DNA from: Bacillota bacterium
GTDB taxonomy: Bacteria > Bacillota > Clostridia > Christensenellales > SZUA-584
Length of the DNA stretch: 14,060 nt
Assembly (NCBI GenBank): GCA_023441905.1
Contig: JAEZNC010000192.1
Coordinates: forward strand, 1-14,060
Direction: 5' to 3'
Part shown: one piece after another, positions 1 to 7,433 of the stretch
Numbering within the stretch: the first letter of the stretch is position 1
Layout of the letters: the number at the start of each line of letters is the position of its first letter
Notes under the pieces: model-generated
What the model was told of the DNA's origin: nothing
The model's database searches: none
What the model saw: only the letters and a program-made list of their open reading frames with translations
Program-made: the position numbers and the translations under genes

Positions 1-677
1 ACGTTTCAAAAGAGCAGAGCAGAAAAACCGTTGCGACTATACAGATGCTGCAGACCGAGATCAATCCTCATATGCTTTACAACTCTCTCGAGTCTCTTTA
101 CAGCATAGCAAAGATAAACAAGCAGGAAGAGATTGCGAGCCTTGTGATGGCGTTATCCCGTTTCTTCAGGATCGCGCTTTCGGGCGGCAAACATACTGTG
201 CCCTTCCGGGAAGCCTTCGAGCTCGCCAATCAGTATATAACGGTTCAAAATATAAGGCTAAATTACAAAATAGCTTTTACTTACAATATCGCTAAACAGA
301 TATATGGCTTGTCTGTGCCGAAATTTTTGCTGCAGCCGGTAATAGAAAACTCGATACTTCACGGCTTCCAAAATAAACGCGATGAGTGGCGCATCAATAT
401 AACCGCAAAAGAGGAGGATGATCTGTTGACGGTCGTGGTCCGTGATAACGGCATCGGTATACACGAAACCGCCCTTGAAATGCTGAACAAGCGCATGAAT
501 GACTTTGATTTTGAAGATAATACCGTTAGCAAAGGTTATGCGCTCCGAAACCTCAATTATCAGATCAAGCTCAAGTACGGCGAGTCGTCCGGAATTCAGC
601 TTGACAGCGTTTACGGCGAATATACTGAGGTCGTTATACGTTTGTGCATATCCGATAAACTGCCAAAACACCATTGA
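1..677 (+). CDS. YesM-type sensor histidine kinase, 3' part (5' end outside window)
   Basis: Cytoplasmic kinase half of a membrane sensor histidine kinase of the YesM/LytS-like class (His_kinase plus HATPase_c domains). It would autophosphorylate and pass the phosphate to the response regulator encoded next. The frame is open from base 3 with no stop, so the gene starts upstream; the ATG at 45 lies inside the conserved domain and is not the start. The phospho-acceptor motif INPHMLYN has its His codon at 69-71. The ATP-binding N box reads PVIENSILHGF and the G1 box DNGIGI; the C-terminal stretch beginning SKGYALRNLN matches the usual G2 area, although GxGL is degenerate. About 224 residues are visible; the sensory and membrane segments lie outside. 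The stop is 28 bases before the response regulator, as in a single transcript. In Firmicutes such pairs usually respond to carbohydrates and control sugar ABC transporters; the signal here is unknown. Confidence 0.95.
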   Translation, partial: VSKEQSRKTVATIQMLQTEINPHMLYNSLESLYSIAKINKQEEIASLVMALSRFFRIALSGGKHTVPFREAFELANQYITVQNIRLNYKIAFTYNIAKQIYGLSVPKFLLQPVIENSILHGFQNKRDEWRINITAKEEDDLLTVVVRDNGIGIHETALEMLNKRMNDFDFEDNTVSKGYALRNLNYQIKLKYGESSGIQLDSVYGEYTEVVIRLCISDKLPKHH

Positions 678-705
678 TGCGGACGACCTGCCTGGAGGAA
701 ATGCA

Positions 706-2313
706 ATGTACAAGCTGTTAATCGTTGATGACGAACCCTGGCTTCGAAAAAGACTGATGCTCACAATTGATTGGGAAAGTATGGGTATAACCGAACTCTT
801 TGAGGCTGAAGATGGAGCGAAAGCATTTAATCTTGCAGTCAAGCATGAGCCGGATATAATTATAACAGATATCGAGATGCCGGAGCTTTCGGGCCTAGAC
901 TTGATGCAGACGCTCAATGAGAGTGCGCTGTTTCCGCAGATCATACTCATAAGTGGCTACAACGAATTCGAGTATGCCCGCAGCGCGGTCAGATATGGAG
1001 CGGTCGACTATCTTTTAAAGCCAGTGGCGGAAGACGAGTTAAAGAAGACCATCACAAAATGCATAGCCACGCTCGAGCAGAACAGATATAACAAGGAGAT
1101 AAACGATCTCCTTGCCGATTCTTCCAGCCTGCTTCGCGAAAAGATATATATTGACCTGCTGCAGGGCAAGCTGGATTTCAACAAAGTTCCTGCGGCGCGT
1201 TTAAACGAGCTCGGAGTCACTTTTTTATCAAGTTCGGCAATGTGTATAATGGCTCATTCACATCCTGCCAACCATAAGCTCTCTGAAAACGACGTCGAAG
1301 ATACGCTTGTCAATTTAAGTATCAATAAAATAATTAAAAAGCATCTTTCATCTTGTTTTGACGAGGTTCTCGACTTTTGTATCGATGACGTAAATGTCTA
1401 TCTTGTTTTCAGTAATCTGTCTGCAGACGAGTTTCAAGCCTGCGGCGCAAAAGCTCTGAGCGATGCTGAGAATCAGATAAGCGAACTGCACTCAGACCGC
1501 ATCGCTTACGGTATGGGCTCGATTGCACGTAGCCTCGCCGAGATTTCCTCTTCATACAGTAAAGCCAGATACAGCATCAACCTGTGCCGCTCGAAACAGC
1601 ATGCGGGAGACGGTGAAGAGGCTGAAACCAAAACACATGATTTTCAGATCGTTTATGATGAATACAATCTTAAATCTTTAATATCGAGCCTTAAGAGCGG
1701 TGACGCCGACGGAGCTTCAAAGCTTCTTACGGAGCTTATAAGCGAGTTTCTGAACCAATCAGCAGGAGCGCCCTCGTCGCTTCAAATTAAGCTGATGTAT
1801 ATCAACGTACTGAACAGCCTGTTTAAAGGCTGCCTGCCGTTCCTGCCTGTATCGGAAGATATAATAAAGATCTGTATCGATTATATAGACGAGTCGGCAT
1901 CCTTTTATACCATTGACAAGATGCACTCCCAGCTGCAGAACCTGCTGTCCGTACTCACTCAGCAATATCATGACTTCTTCGGCTCAAAGCGCCATTGGCT
2001 GATTGATAAAATAATCGAATACATCGATGAAAACTACGCATCTTCACTCTCTATGCGTGACGTTGCGGCAAATTTCTATCTGAACCCGTCTTATTTCTGC
2101 AAGCTGTTTAAGGAGGAAACCGGCGTAACGTTCACGACTTATCTTATGAGCAAACGCGTTGAGAACGCTAAACGCCTGATGTCCGAAAGTGCAATGAAGC
2201 TCTACGACGTATCTTCCGCCGTAGGATACACGAATGTTCAGTATTTTTCAACTGTGTTCAAGGAGATAGAGGGGATCACACCCTCTCAGTTCCGCTCGGG
2301 AATAGGCAACTAG
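706..2313 (+). CDS. YesN-type response regulator (receiver + AraC DNA-binding domain)
   Basis: Transcription factor of 535 residues, partner of the upstream kinase. The N-terminal receiver (about 1-120) has the acidic pair D8-D9, phospho-acceptor D55 in ITDIEMPELSG, the switch serine in LISGYNEFEYA (S83) and the conserved lysine in YLLKP (K105). A long middle region (about 125-420) resembles the poorly conserved linker of YesN proteins. The C-terminal AraC/XylS domain (about 425-530) carries two helix-turn-helix units, seen in MRDVAANFYLNPSYFCKLFK and in the ending VGYTNVQYFSTVFKEIEGITPSQFR. The start at 706 is preceded by GGAGG at 694-698 with a 7-base gap. The open frame extends upstream to 499, but that part overlaps the kinase gene and lacks a suitable ribosome site. 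The target genes are not evident; such regulators usually act on neighbouring sugar-transport genes. Confidence 0.95.
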   Translation: MYKLLIVDDEPWLRKRLMLTIDWESMGITELFEAEDGAKAFNLAVKHEPDIIITDIEMPELSGLDLMQTLNESALFPQIILISGYNEFEYARSAVRYGAVDYLLKPVAEDELKKTITKCIATLEQNRYNKEINDLLADSSSLLREKIYIDLLQGKLDFNKVPAARLNELGVTFLSSSAMCIMAHSHPANHKLSENDVEDTLVNLSINKIIKKHLSSCFDEVLDFCIDDVNVYLVFSNLSADEFQACGAKALSDAENQISELHSDRIAYGMGSIARSLAEISSSYSKARYSINLCRSKQHAGDGEEAETKTHDFQIVYDEYNLKSLISSLKSGDADGASKLLTELISEFLNQSAGAPSSLQIKLMYINVLNSLFKGCLPFLPVSEDIIKICIDYIDESASFYTIDKMHSQLQNLLSVLTQQYHDFFGSKRHWLIDKIIEYIDENYASSLSMRDVAANFYLNPSYFCKLFKEETGVTFTTYLMSKRVENAKRLMSESAMKLYDVSSAVGYTNVQYFSTVFKEIEGITPSQFRSGIGN

Positions 2314-2361
2314 ATATTCAGAACAAAACATTACAATTTAGAGAAGTAGGTTAAAACGAAA

Positions 2362-3372
2362 ATGATAGTAACAGAATCGCAAGAAAAGAAAACCACCATG
2401 CATCGCAATTTCAAAGCCTTCATTCTGGCGTTTGTTGTTTTTGCGGTTTTATTTACCGCCGCCATGGTGCTGCTGGCAACAGGAGTCTTTGAGGAAAACG
2501 TTCAGCGCGGCAACACAATCGGCAACAACGGAAGTTTCGGTATAACCGTTAACACCGGAGAAGAGATATACTATTCAAGCACAGGCATATGGCGATATAA
2601 CGCCGAAGGCACAGACGATAGAATAAGCGAAGACGAAGCATTCTACCTGAACTATTATGATGGCTGGATATATTACTCGAATCTGAGCGATAAAGGAAAG
2701 CTTTACCGCATACGCACCGACGGCTCGGGCAAAGAAGCGCTGAGCGATATGCGCACAGAGTCCATTGATATTGTCGGCGGTACCGTCTATTACGCAACAA
2801 CGATGCTTGGCGGCGAAGAGGAGACCCCAGACATCGGAATATACCGTCTGGGACCTGACGGTAACTCGGCTAAGATCATTTCAGTCAACGCCGAACACAT
2901 ATCCGTTTTGGGCGATAATATCTATTTCGTCGATAAGGATAACGGGTATAAGTTTTGCTATGTTAAAAAAGACGGCACTGGCTTAACCATTGCAGCTGAC
3001 GAGTTTATATATGCATACGACGTGGCGGACGATTGGATTTATTGCGCAGGTCGTGAGTCAATATTTAAAATGCGCAAAAACGGATCCTCTAAAACTCTGC
3101 TCTCAAATACAGGGGCAACCTCGATCATCATTGTGGGAGACGCTGTCTATTATAACTATCTTAACGTTATCGAACAGGAAGACGGTTCATCATCAGCCTT
3201 TATGAGCATGCAAACCGACGGAACAGGAGCCAAAAAGCTGCTTAACGCTGGTCTGCTGGCTGTCAACCAGTTTGACAACAACACACTGCTTTTCGCGCCT
3301 TATACGGCTACACCGACGCTCGTAAAATATGATATCGAAACAGGAAGCTTAGACGATTTGAAGCAGGATTGA
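2362..3372 (+). CDS. Membrane-anchored DUF5050-like beta-propeller protein
   Basis: Protein of 336 residues with a short cytoplasmic start (basic HRNFK), one hydrophobic segment at about 18-41, and a large presumably extracytoplasmic domain. That domain repeats a pattern of the type WIYYSN...GKLYRIRTDGSG...L roughly every 40-50 residues (clear around 67-92, 101-127, 141-172, 186-210, 224-247 and 261-293). This is the signature of DUF5050/TolB-like beta-propeller repeats. I see no lipobox cysteine, so it is more likely a signal anchor than a lipoprotein. It starts 48 bases after the response regulator, without an obvious promoter between, and probably shares its transcript. The upstream AGTAGG is a weak, distant ribosome site; the in-frame ATG at 2398 is an alternative start. 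Its function is unknown. The position suggests an accessory sensing or envelope protein for the two-component system, which is inference only. Confidence 0.85.
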   Translation: MIVTESQEKKTTMHRNFKAFILAFVVFAVLFTAAMVLLATGVFEENVQRGNTIGNNGSFGITVNTGEEIYYSSTGIWRYNAEGTDDRISEDEAFYLNYYDGWIYYSNLSDKGKLYRIRTDGSGKEALSDMRTESIDIVGGTVYYATTMLGGEEETPDIGIYRLGPDGNSAKIISVNAEHISVLGDNIYFVDKDNGYKFCYVKKDGTGLTIAADEFIYAYDVADDWIYCAGRESIFKMRKNGSSKTLLSNTGATSIIIVGDAVYYNYLNVIEQEDGSSSAFMSMQTDGTGAKKLLNAGLLAVNQFDNNTLLFAPYTATPTLVKYDIETGSLDDLKQD

Positions 3373-3400
3373 ACACACCGAAAAGCAGTAGTTTTTTCGG

Positions 3401-3600
3401 AGCAGCGTGCCAAGCTTTATGGGATTCACCACGCTGCGCGATGGCTGCCGGGCTTGAAGACTTAATGGGCGTCACATCGATCTGGACAGCGAAAAAATCA
3501 TCGATCTGCCGCCTAGGGATATGGCGATGGTGTTCCAACACCACGCCATAGACATATCGGTATACGACATCAGTTTCGGGCTCAAAATGAGTAAAACCGA
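3401..3600 (+). pseudogene. Remnant of a carbohydrate ABC transporter ATPase (MsmK/UgpC/MalK type)
   Basis: A short decayed piece of the ATP-binding subunit that energises CUT1 sugar importers. Three frames must be joined. Bases 3404-3439 read SVPSFMGFTTLR, matching the Walker A region GPSGCGKSTTLR with the GK(S) core lost. After one extra base (G3440), 3441-3470 read MAAGLEDLMG, matching the M-IAGLE stretch that follows. A second frame change near 3467 gives GRHIDLDSEKIIDLPPRD and then MAMVFQHHAIDISVYDISFG, matching the xVPPKDRDIAMVFQ Q-loop region and the following VYxNxAFGLKLRK. Homology fades near 3596 and the frame stops at 3647-3649. Signature motif, Walker B and the C-terminal regulatory domain are absent. 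A working ATPase is about 360 residues; fewer than 65 survive. It lies just after the YesMN/DUF5050 operon, the usual neighbourhood of CUT1 genes. Frame joins and family are read by eye. Confidence 0.75.
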
Positions 3601-3613
3601 TATGTCCTCCCTA

Positions 3614-4140
3614 TTATTTCCCATCGTGCTGTCTATTCTTCTTTTTTAGCTGCCTTCTCATTTTGATGTCATCAAGCTCCATGGTCATACTGGCCCGGAT
3701 GTCGCTTTCGCTTAATGAAAAACGGCAGGCACCAGCGCGAATGAAGTATTCTGCCATATCCTGTTTGTACGGCGTGCCGGCCGGCTCATATGTCAGCAGA
3801 TATGCGGCCGTTCTGCCAATATGGACTAAAATTTCGCCCTTCCCGGCCAATTCGAGGTCAATGCCGGGCTGCCCTGTTTTGCGCAATGATGAAAATGCGC
3901 AGATTGATATCCCCGTATATGCAGCCCGGGAGCACTCGATAAAACCGGGCCAAGAAGTCAATCAGCATATCAAGATCCGGATAGAACGGCTCACCCGGTT
4001 TCTCGGCTTCCTCAAGCTTTTCAAACAGCAGCGGCCCTTTGATATACTCAAGGGCCAGTGTGTTTGTGCCTTTGGCCAGCACCTCAGGCACAAGAACGCT
4101 CTTCAATATTTTAAGCTTTAATGAAGCATAGACTATATAA
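3614..4140 (-). pseudogene. Decayed protein-kinase-like gene (WaaP/RIO-like fold), frameshifted and N-truncated
   Basis: Two overlapping - strand frames make one kinase-like sequence. The first, from about 4130 down to 3890, contains VPEVLAKGTNTLALEYIKGP (hinge region), then LIDFLARFYRVLPG and YGDINLRIFII. The second, from 3886 to 3614, continues LRKTGQPGIDLELAGKGEIL and GRTAAYLLTYEPAGTPYK, ending in a basic tail. The junction lies at about 3884-3895. The pattern fits small kinases whose catalytic loop reads HGDxNLRNF, followed by a D-containing motif equivalent to DFG (here IDLE). The catalytic His is replaced by Tyr and the metal-binding Asn by Ile (LRIF), and no N-lobe with the ATP lysine is recognisable upstream of 4140, although that frame stays open to 4295. 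All of this points to an inactive gene. The substrate cannot be inferred. It sits downstream of the nrdDG terminator on the same strand. Confidence 0.6.
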
Positions 4141-4269
4141 AACCGACACAAATGTGAACAATGCCTTGACAGCAGCAGGGCAGAACATGTGTAAGCTCTC
4201 CTGATATTGGACGAGCGGCTCCGTTTACACCTTCGACTCGCTATATTAATTTGATGAAACTTTGCGCTT

Positions 4270-4312
4270 AACAAAATGAAACGCCCCATCTTCACTTGAA
4301 AACAGGGCGTTT
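4270..4312 (-). terminator. Intrinsic terminator after nrdG
   Basis: An 8-bp perfect inverted repeat, AAACGCCC at 4279-4286 and GGGCGTTT at 4305-4312, with an 18-base loop. Read on the - strand it is followed by CATTTTGTTA, a T-rich tail. It begins 36 bases past the nrdG stop, so it is well placed to end the nrdDG transcript. The loop is long, and the + strand side lacks a T tract. Confidence 0.7.
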
Positions 4313-4347
4313 ATATGCAGCCTGACCGACACAAAATGGCCGGTTAT

Positions 4348-4833
4348 TCATGTCACCTTTTGCCGCTCGCTTTTCAAATCGATGATGCGCTGGTTTCGGC
4401 TGCCCCTGAAAGCCAGCGTCAAATCCTTCTGTGCCAGTATGAACGGGCCGTCTATCAGCACATCGGTTTGCTCGATCAGCGCGGCAACACCTGTATTCTG
4501 CATTCGTATCAAATCTTCATAAACGTAACCTGTGTAGGTTGTGACATCCAAGCCTTTGGCATGCACCATGCGTGCAAGCTCAGCTAAAGGCTCCGGCTGG
4601 CAAAAAGGCTCGCCCCCGCTGAAGGTCACGCCCCTAAGCAACGGGTTCTCGCAAATCTCCGAAAACAGCGCGTCAATACCAACGATTGTGCCGCCGTCGA
4701 ACGCGTGCGACGCGGGATTATGGCACCCGATGCAGTGATGGGGACACCCTTGAACAAACACGACAAATCTTATCCCCTCACCGTCCACAATGGATTCCGG
4801 CTCTATGCCGCATATTCTCAGCTCACAGGCCAT
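4348..4833 (-). CDS. nrdG: Anaerobic ribonucleotide reductase activating protein
   Basis: Radical-SAM activase of 161 residues that installs the glycyl radical on NrdD. It binds a [4Fe-4S] cluster through CPHHCIGC (C30, C34, C37, the CX3CX2C form typical of NrdG) and cleaves S-adenosylmethionine; the SAM-binding GGEP motif is at 73-76. Other family features are the early stretch VDGEGIRFVVFVQGC and VLIDGPFILAQKDLTLAFRG near the end. Length matches the family (about 150-180). The start ATG lies inside the end of nrdD (11-base overlap), so translation is probably coupled. It is co-transcribed with nrdD from the promoter at 7182-7210 and followed by an intrinsic terminator. Confidence 0.97.
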   Translation of the reverse strand: MACELRICGIEPESIVDGEGIRFVVFVQGCPHHCIGCHNPASHAFDGGTIVGIDALFSEICENPLLRGVTFSGGEPFCQPEPLAELARMVHAKGLDVTTYTGYVYEDLIRMQNTGVAALIEQTDVLIDGPFILAQKDLTLAFRGSRNQRIIDLKSERQKVT

Positions 4834-7138
4834 GCTTGAGCCGATCCCCTTCCTCCGCGCGTTTGGCGTTGTTCCATCTGTCTATCGTGCCCACAAGATA
4901 ACCCGTGATGCGGCGGATACGCTCGAACTTCGGCCCGCCGTCTTCTTCGCTGCGGCCGCATCCGGGGCAAATGTTGTCGATAATGCCGTTGTAGCTGCAT
5001 ACCGGGTCACGGTCCACCGGGTGGTTCACCGAACCGTAGCCGATACCACTTTCCTTCATATAGCGAATGATGGCTTCAAACGCATCAAGATTTTTCGACG
5101 TGTCGCCATCCATCTCCACATAACTGATATGCCCCGCGTTGGCCAACGCATGATACGGCGCTTCAAGAGAGATTTTTTTGTGGGCTTGAATCGGATAATA
5201 AACGGGCACATGAAACGAGTTCGTATAATAGTCGCGGTCTGTCACGCCCTCAATTTCACCGTATTTCTTTCTGTCCATTGCAACAAAGCGGCCGGCCAGG
5301 CCTTCTGCGGGGGTGGCCAGCAGCGTAAAGTTAAGCCCGGTCTGCTTGGCTTCCTCATCCAAACGTTGGCGCATATGGCCGATTATCTCGAGGCCGATGC
5401 GCTGGCTCTCGCTGTTCTCGCCATGGTGCTGCCCCACCAGCACTTTCAGACATTCCGCGAGTCCAATAAACCCAAGGCTCAGCGTTCCGTGCTTTAAAAC
5501 GTCGGCAATATTGTCTTCCGGACCCAGCTTCTCACTGTCAATCCAAACGCCCTGCCCCATTAAAAAAGGGTAATTATATACTTTCTTTGTGCACTGAATT
5601 TGAAAGCGGTGCATCAGCTGCCGGATAGCCAACGCCATTTTCTCATCAAGCAGTTTGTAAAACCGGTCCATATCCTTTTTTGCCTCAATGCCGATGCGAG
5701 GCAGATTCACAGAGGTGAAGCTTAAATTGCCGCGCCCGCAGGTGGTTTCGCGTGCTTTGTCGTGCACATTCCCCATCACGCGCGTCCGGCAGCCCATGTA
5801 AGCCACTTCGGAATCGTAATCACCCGGCTTGTAATACTGCAGATTAAACGGCGCATCAAGAAAGCTGAAATTCGGAAACAGACGCTTGGCGCTCACCTGC
5901 ATTGCGAGCCGGAACAAGTCGTAGCTGGGGTCGCCCGAATTATAGTTGACGCCTTCTTTCACCTTAAAAATCTGCACAGGAAAAATAGGTGTCTCCCCGT
6001 CTCCCAAACCTGCCTCAGTGGCGAGCAGCAGGTTTTTAATCACCATGCGCCCTTCGGGTGTGGTATCGGTGCCATAGTTGATCGAGCTGAACGGCACCTG
6101 CGCGCCGGCTCTGGAGTTCATCGTGTTTAGGTTATGAATCAATGCTTCCATGGCCTGGTAGGTTCGGCGGTCAGTTTCATCCATTGCCCCGCGCACGGCG
6201 AAATGATGGGCTTTTTCTGCTTCTTCCATGCTGAGCGACAGTGGCGTTTTTGTCAAAACTCCGGCGACTTTGCCAACATAGGCATCTGCATCCCCCAAAG
6301 ACATATCGTCCCATCCGCAGCAGGCCTCTTTGATAGTCCTGTCGGCATCGGCTTTTTCCATGCCTTGCACCGCCTGAAGATAACGCGATAGCTCCTTGTT
6401 ATAAGCTTTACGGAATGTTTTCTTCACGCCGGGCGACATGCTGTAGTCAAAATTGGGAACGCTTTGTCCGCCGTGCATTTCGTTCTGGTTGGCTTGAATG
6501 GCAATGCACGCCAGTGCGGCATACGAGCTGATGTCATTCGGTTCGCGCAAGTGGCCGTGGCCTGTGCAAAAGCCGTTATGAAACAGCTTAATCAGATCAA
6601 TCTGGCAGCAGGTTTCGGTCAGCATATAAAAATCCTGATCATGAATATGGATATCCCCGTTGATGTGTGCCGACGCGATATCTTTGGGCAAAACATAATT
6701 ATTTGTGAAATATTTTGAACCTTCGGAGCCGTATTTGAGCATGGTGCCCATCGCGGTATCCGCATCGATGTTGGCATTCTCGCGTTTCAAATCGACATCT
6801 CTCGACGCCCGATACGTCAGCTGCTTGTAGATGTCCATCAGATCACCCTCGGCCTGGCGAATCTTTGTATGCTCCGCCCGGTAAAGGATATATGCTTTTG
6901 CCGTTTTCGCGTAGCCCGCACGGATCAGGTTCTCTTCCACCATATCCTGAATTTCTTCCACGGCGGGAACGACATCCGCGCCAAACCGGCCGGCAACTCT
7001 TGCGGTTAATAAATCGAGTGCGTTTTCGTCCATGGTTTCATCATGAACAGCCTGATTCGCTTTCTTTATGGCGTTCCTGATTTTAATAAAGTCGAAAGTG
7101 ACGATCATGCCGTTTCTCTTTTTTATATGCGTAGCCAT
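4823..7138 (-). CDS. nrdD: Anaerobic (class III) ribonucleoside-triphosphate reductase
   Basis: Oxygen-sensitive glycyl-radical enzyme that reduces ribonucleotides to deoxyribonucleotides for DNA synthesis. With the chosen start it has 771 residues. An N-terminal ATP-cone (about 2-92, beginning HIKKRNGMIVTFDFIKI) gives allosteric control of activity. The catalytic body includes MHGGQSVPNFDYSMSPGV. The C-terminal radical site is RRITGYLVGT with the radical glycine near 746, preceded by a metal-site region containing C714 and CPGC (C724, C727). The position where many homologues have a fourth zinc cysteine, three residues after C714, is Asn here. The start at 7138 is preferred because GAGGG lies 6 bases upstream of it; the in-frame ATG at 7144 directly abuts that ribosome site. 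It overlaps nrdG by 11 bases. Control is probably by NrdR, given two box-like sites upstream. Confidence 0.97.
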   Translation of the reverse strand: MATHIKKRNGMIVTFDFIKIRNAIKKANQAVHDETMDENALDLLTARVAGRFGADVVPAVEEIQDMVEENLIRAGYAKTAKAYILYRAEHTKIRQAEGDLMDIYKQLTYRASRDVDLKRENANIDADTAMGTMLKYGSEGSKYFTNNYVLPKDIASAHINGDIHIHDQDFYMLTETCCQIDLIKLFHNGFCTGHGHLREPNDISSYAALACIAIQANQNEMHGGQSVPNFDYSMSPGVKKTFRKAYNKELSRYLQAVQGMEKADADRTIKEACCGWDDMSLGDADAYVGKVAGVLTKTPLSLSMEEAEKAHHFAVRGAMDETDRRTYQAMEALIHNLNTMNSRAGAQVPFSSINYGTDTTPEGRMVIKNLLLATEAGLGDGETPIFPVQIFKVKEGVNYNSGDPSYDLFRLAMQVSAKRLFPNFSFLDAPFNLQYYKPGDYDSEVAYMGCRTRVMGNVHDKARETTCGRGNLSFTSVNLPRIGIEAKKDMDRFYKLLDEKMALAIRQLMHRFQIQCTKKVYNYPFLMGQGVWIDSEKLGPEDNIADVLKHGTLSLGFIGLAECLKVLVGQHHGENSESQRIGLEIIGHMRQRLDEEAKQTGLNFTLLATPAEGLAGRFVAMDRKKYGEIEGVTDRDYYTNSFHVPVYYPIQAHKKISLEAPYHALANAGHISYVEMDGDTSKNLDAFEAIIRYMKESGIGYGSVNHPVDRDPVCSYNGIIDNICPGCGRSEEDGGPKFERIRRITGYLVGTIDRWNNAKRAEEGDRLKHGL

Positions 7139-7181
7139 AGACATCCCTCTTCGTAATTATTCTTAATATTGCGTGTAATTT

Positions 7182-7210
7182 ATTATATGTGTCTTTGCTC
7201 TCAATGTCAA
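7182..7210 (-). promoter_or_regulatory. Consensus sigma-A promoter of nrdDG
   Basis: On the - strand a perfect -35 TTGACA (7210-7205) is followed by exactly 17 bases and a perfect -10 TATAAT (7187-7182). Transcription would start near 7174-7176, giving a 5' leader of about 36-38 bases before the nrdD ATG at 7138, with the ribosome site GAGGG in between. Confidence 0.85.
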
Positions 7211-7217
7211 TCATATA

Positions 7218-7233
7218 CCACAATATTTTGTAT
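7218..7233. promoter_or_regulatory. NrdR-box-like site, promoter-proximal
   Basis: CCACAATATTTTGTAT matches the known NrdR box (acaCwAtATaTwGtgt) at 13 of 16 positions, including the central CwAtAT and TwG. It lies 7 bases upstream of the nrdDG -35 element. NrdR is the zinc-finger/ATP-cone repressor of ribonucleotide reductase genes; its own gene is not in this window. Confidence 0.7.
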
Positions 7234-7248
7234 ATCATTTCAATTGTA

Positions 7249-7264
7249 TGTCTATATATTGTTT
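7249..7264. promoter_or_regulatory. NrdR-box-like site, promoter-distal
   Basis: TGTCTATATATTGTTT contains the perfect core CTATATATTG of the NrdR box (12 of 16 positions overall). Its core starts exactly 31 bp from the core of the other box, about three helical turns. That is the paired, same-face arrangement known for NrdR operators. Confidence 0.7.
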
Positions 7265-7346
7265 TCTGGTATCTTGTTTTGGAGTTAAAAAATGCTTTTG
7301 AAATTAAACCATCGATAACTTTGTTTATGAAGCATTTACCCGGCTG

Positions 7347-7363
7347 TTTATTATAGCACAAGT
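7347..7363 (-). promoter_or_regulatory. Possible extended -10 promoter upstream of nrdDG
   Basis: The - strand reads TGCTATAATAA: a perfect TATAAT at 7355-7350 preceded by the TGn extension. No -35 element is found at the right distance. If used, it would give a second, longer nrdDG transcript running through the NrdR-box pair. Weak support, since AT-rich DNA produces such matches by chance. Confidence 0.3.
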
Positions 7364-7414
7364 TTGCTGATTTCGGCTGCATAAAATGGCGCTCAGCCGA
7401 CTAAGGGGCATCAT

Positions 7415-7433
7415 CGTTGAGTTGAACTCAACG
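7415..7433. promoter_or_regulatory. 19-bp perfect palindrome, possible operator
   Basis: CGTTGAGTT-G-AACTCAACG is a perfect 9-bp inverted repeat around one central base. It is flanked by a looser pair, GGCATC (7407-7412) and GATGCC (7444-7449), which could form an outer stem. No T tract follows on either strand, so it is unlikely to be a terminator. A 19-bp dyad fits a dimeric repressor site, but it lies about 280 bases upstream of nrdD and past the araD terminator, so the target is unclear. Confidence 0.4.

Noticed and set aside
499..705. Upstream extension of the response regulator frame
   Set aside because: It overlaps the sensor kinase coding sequence in another frame. The receiver domain begins exactly at the ATG at 706, which has GGAGG in front.
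3378..3400. CCGAAAA...TTTTCGG hairpin after the DUF5050-like gene as a terminator
   Set aside because: Only a 7-bp AT-rich stem with a 9-base loop and no T tract after it. The stem may form, but termination is not supported.
4141..4295. N-terminal part of the open frame containing the kinase remnant
   Set aside because: The translation here is Arg/Ser/Cys-rich and does not resemble a kinase N-lobe, so it was left out of the pseudogene. The other - strand frames of this stretch are not kinase-like either.
7083..7382. 99-codon - strand frame over the nrdDG promoter
   Set aside because: It spans the consensus promoter and NrdR boxes and overlaps the nrdD start; composition is that of AT-rich non-coding DNA.
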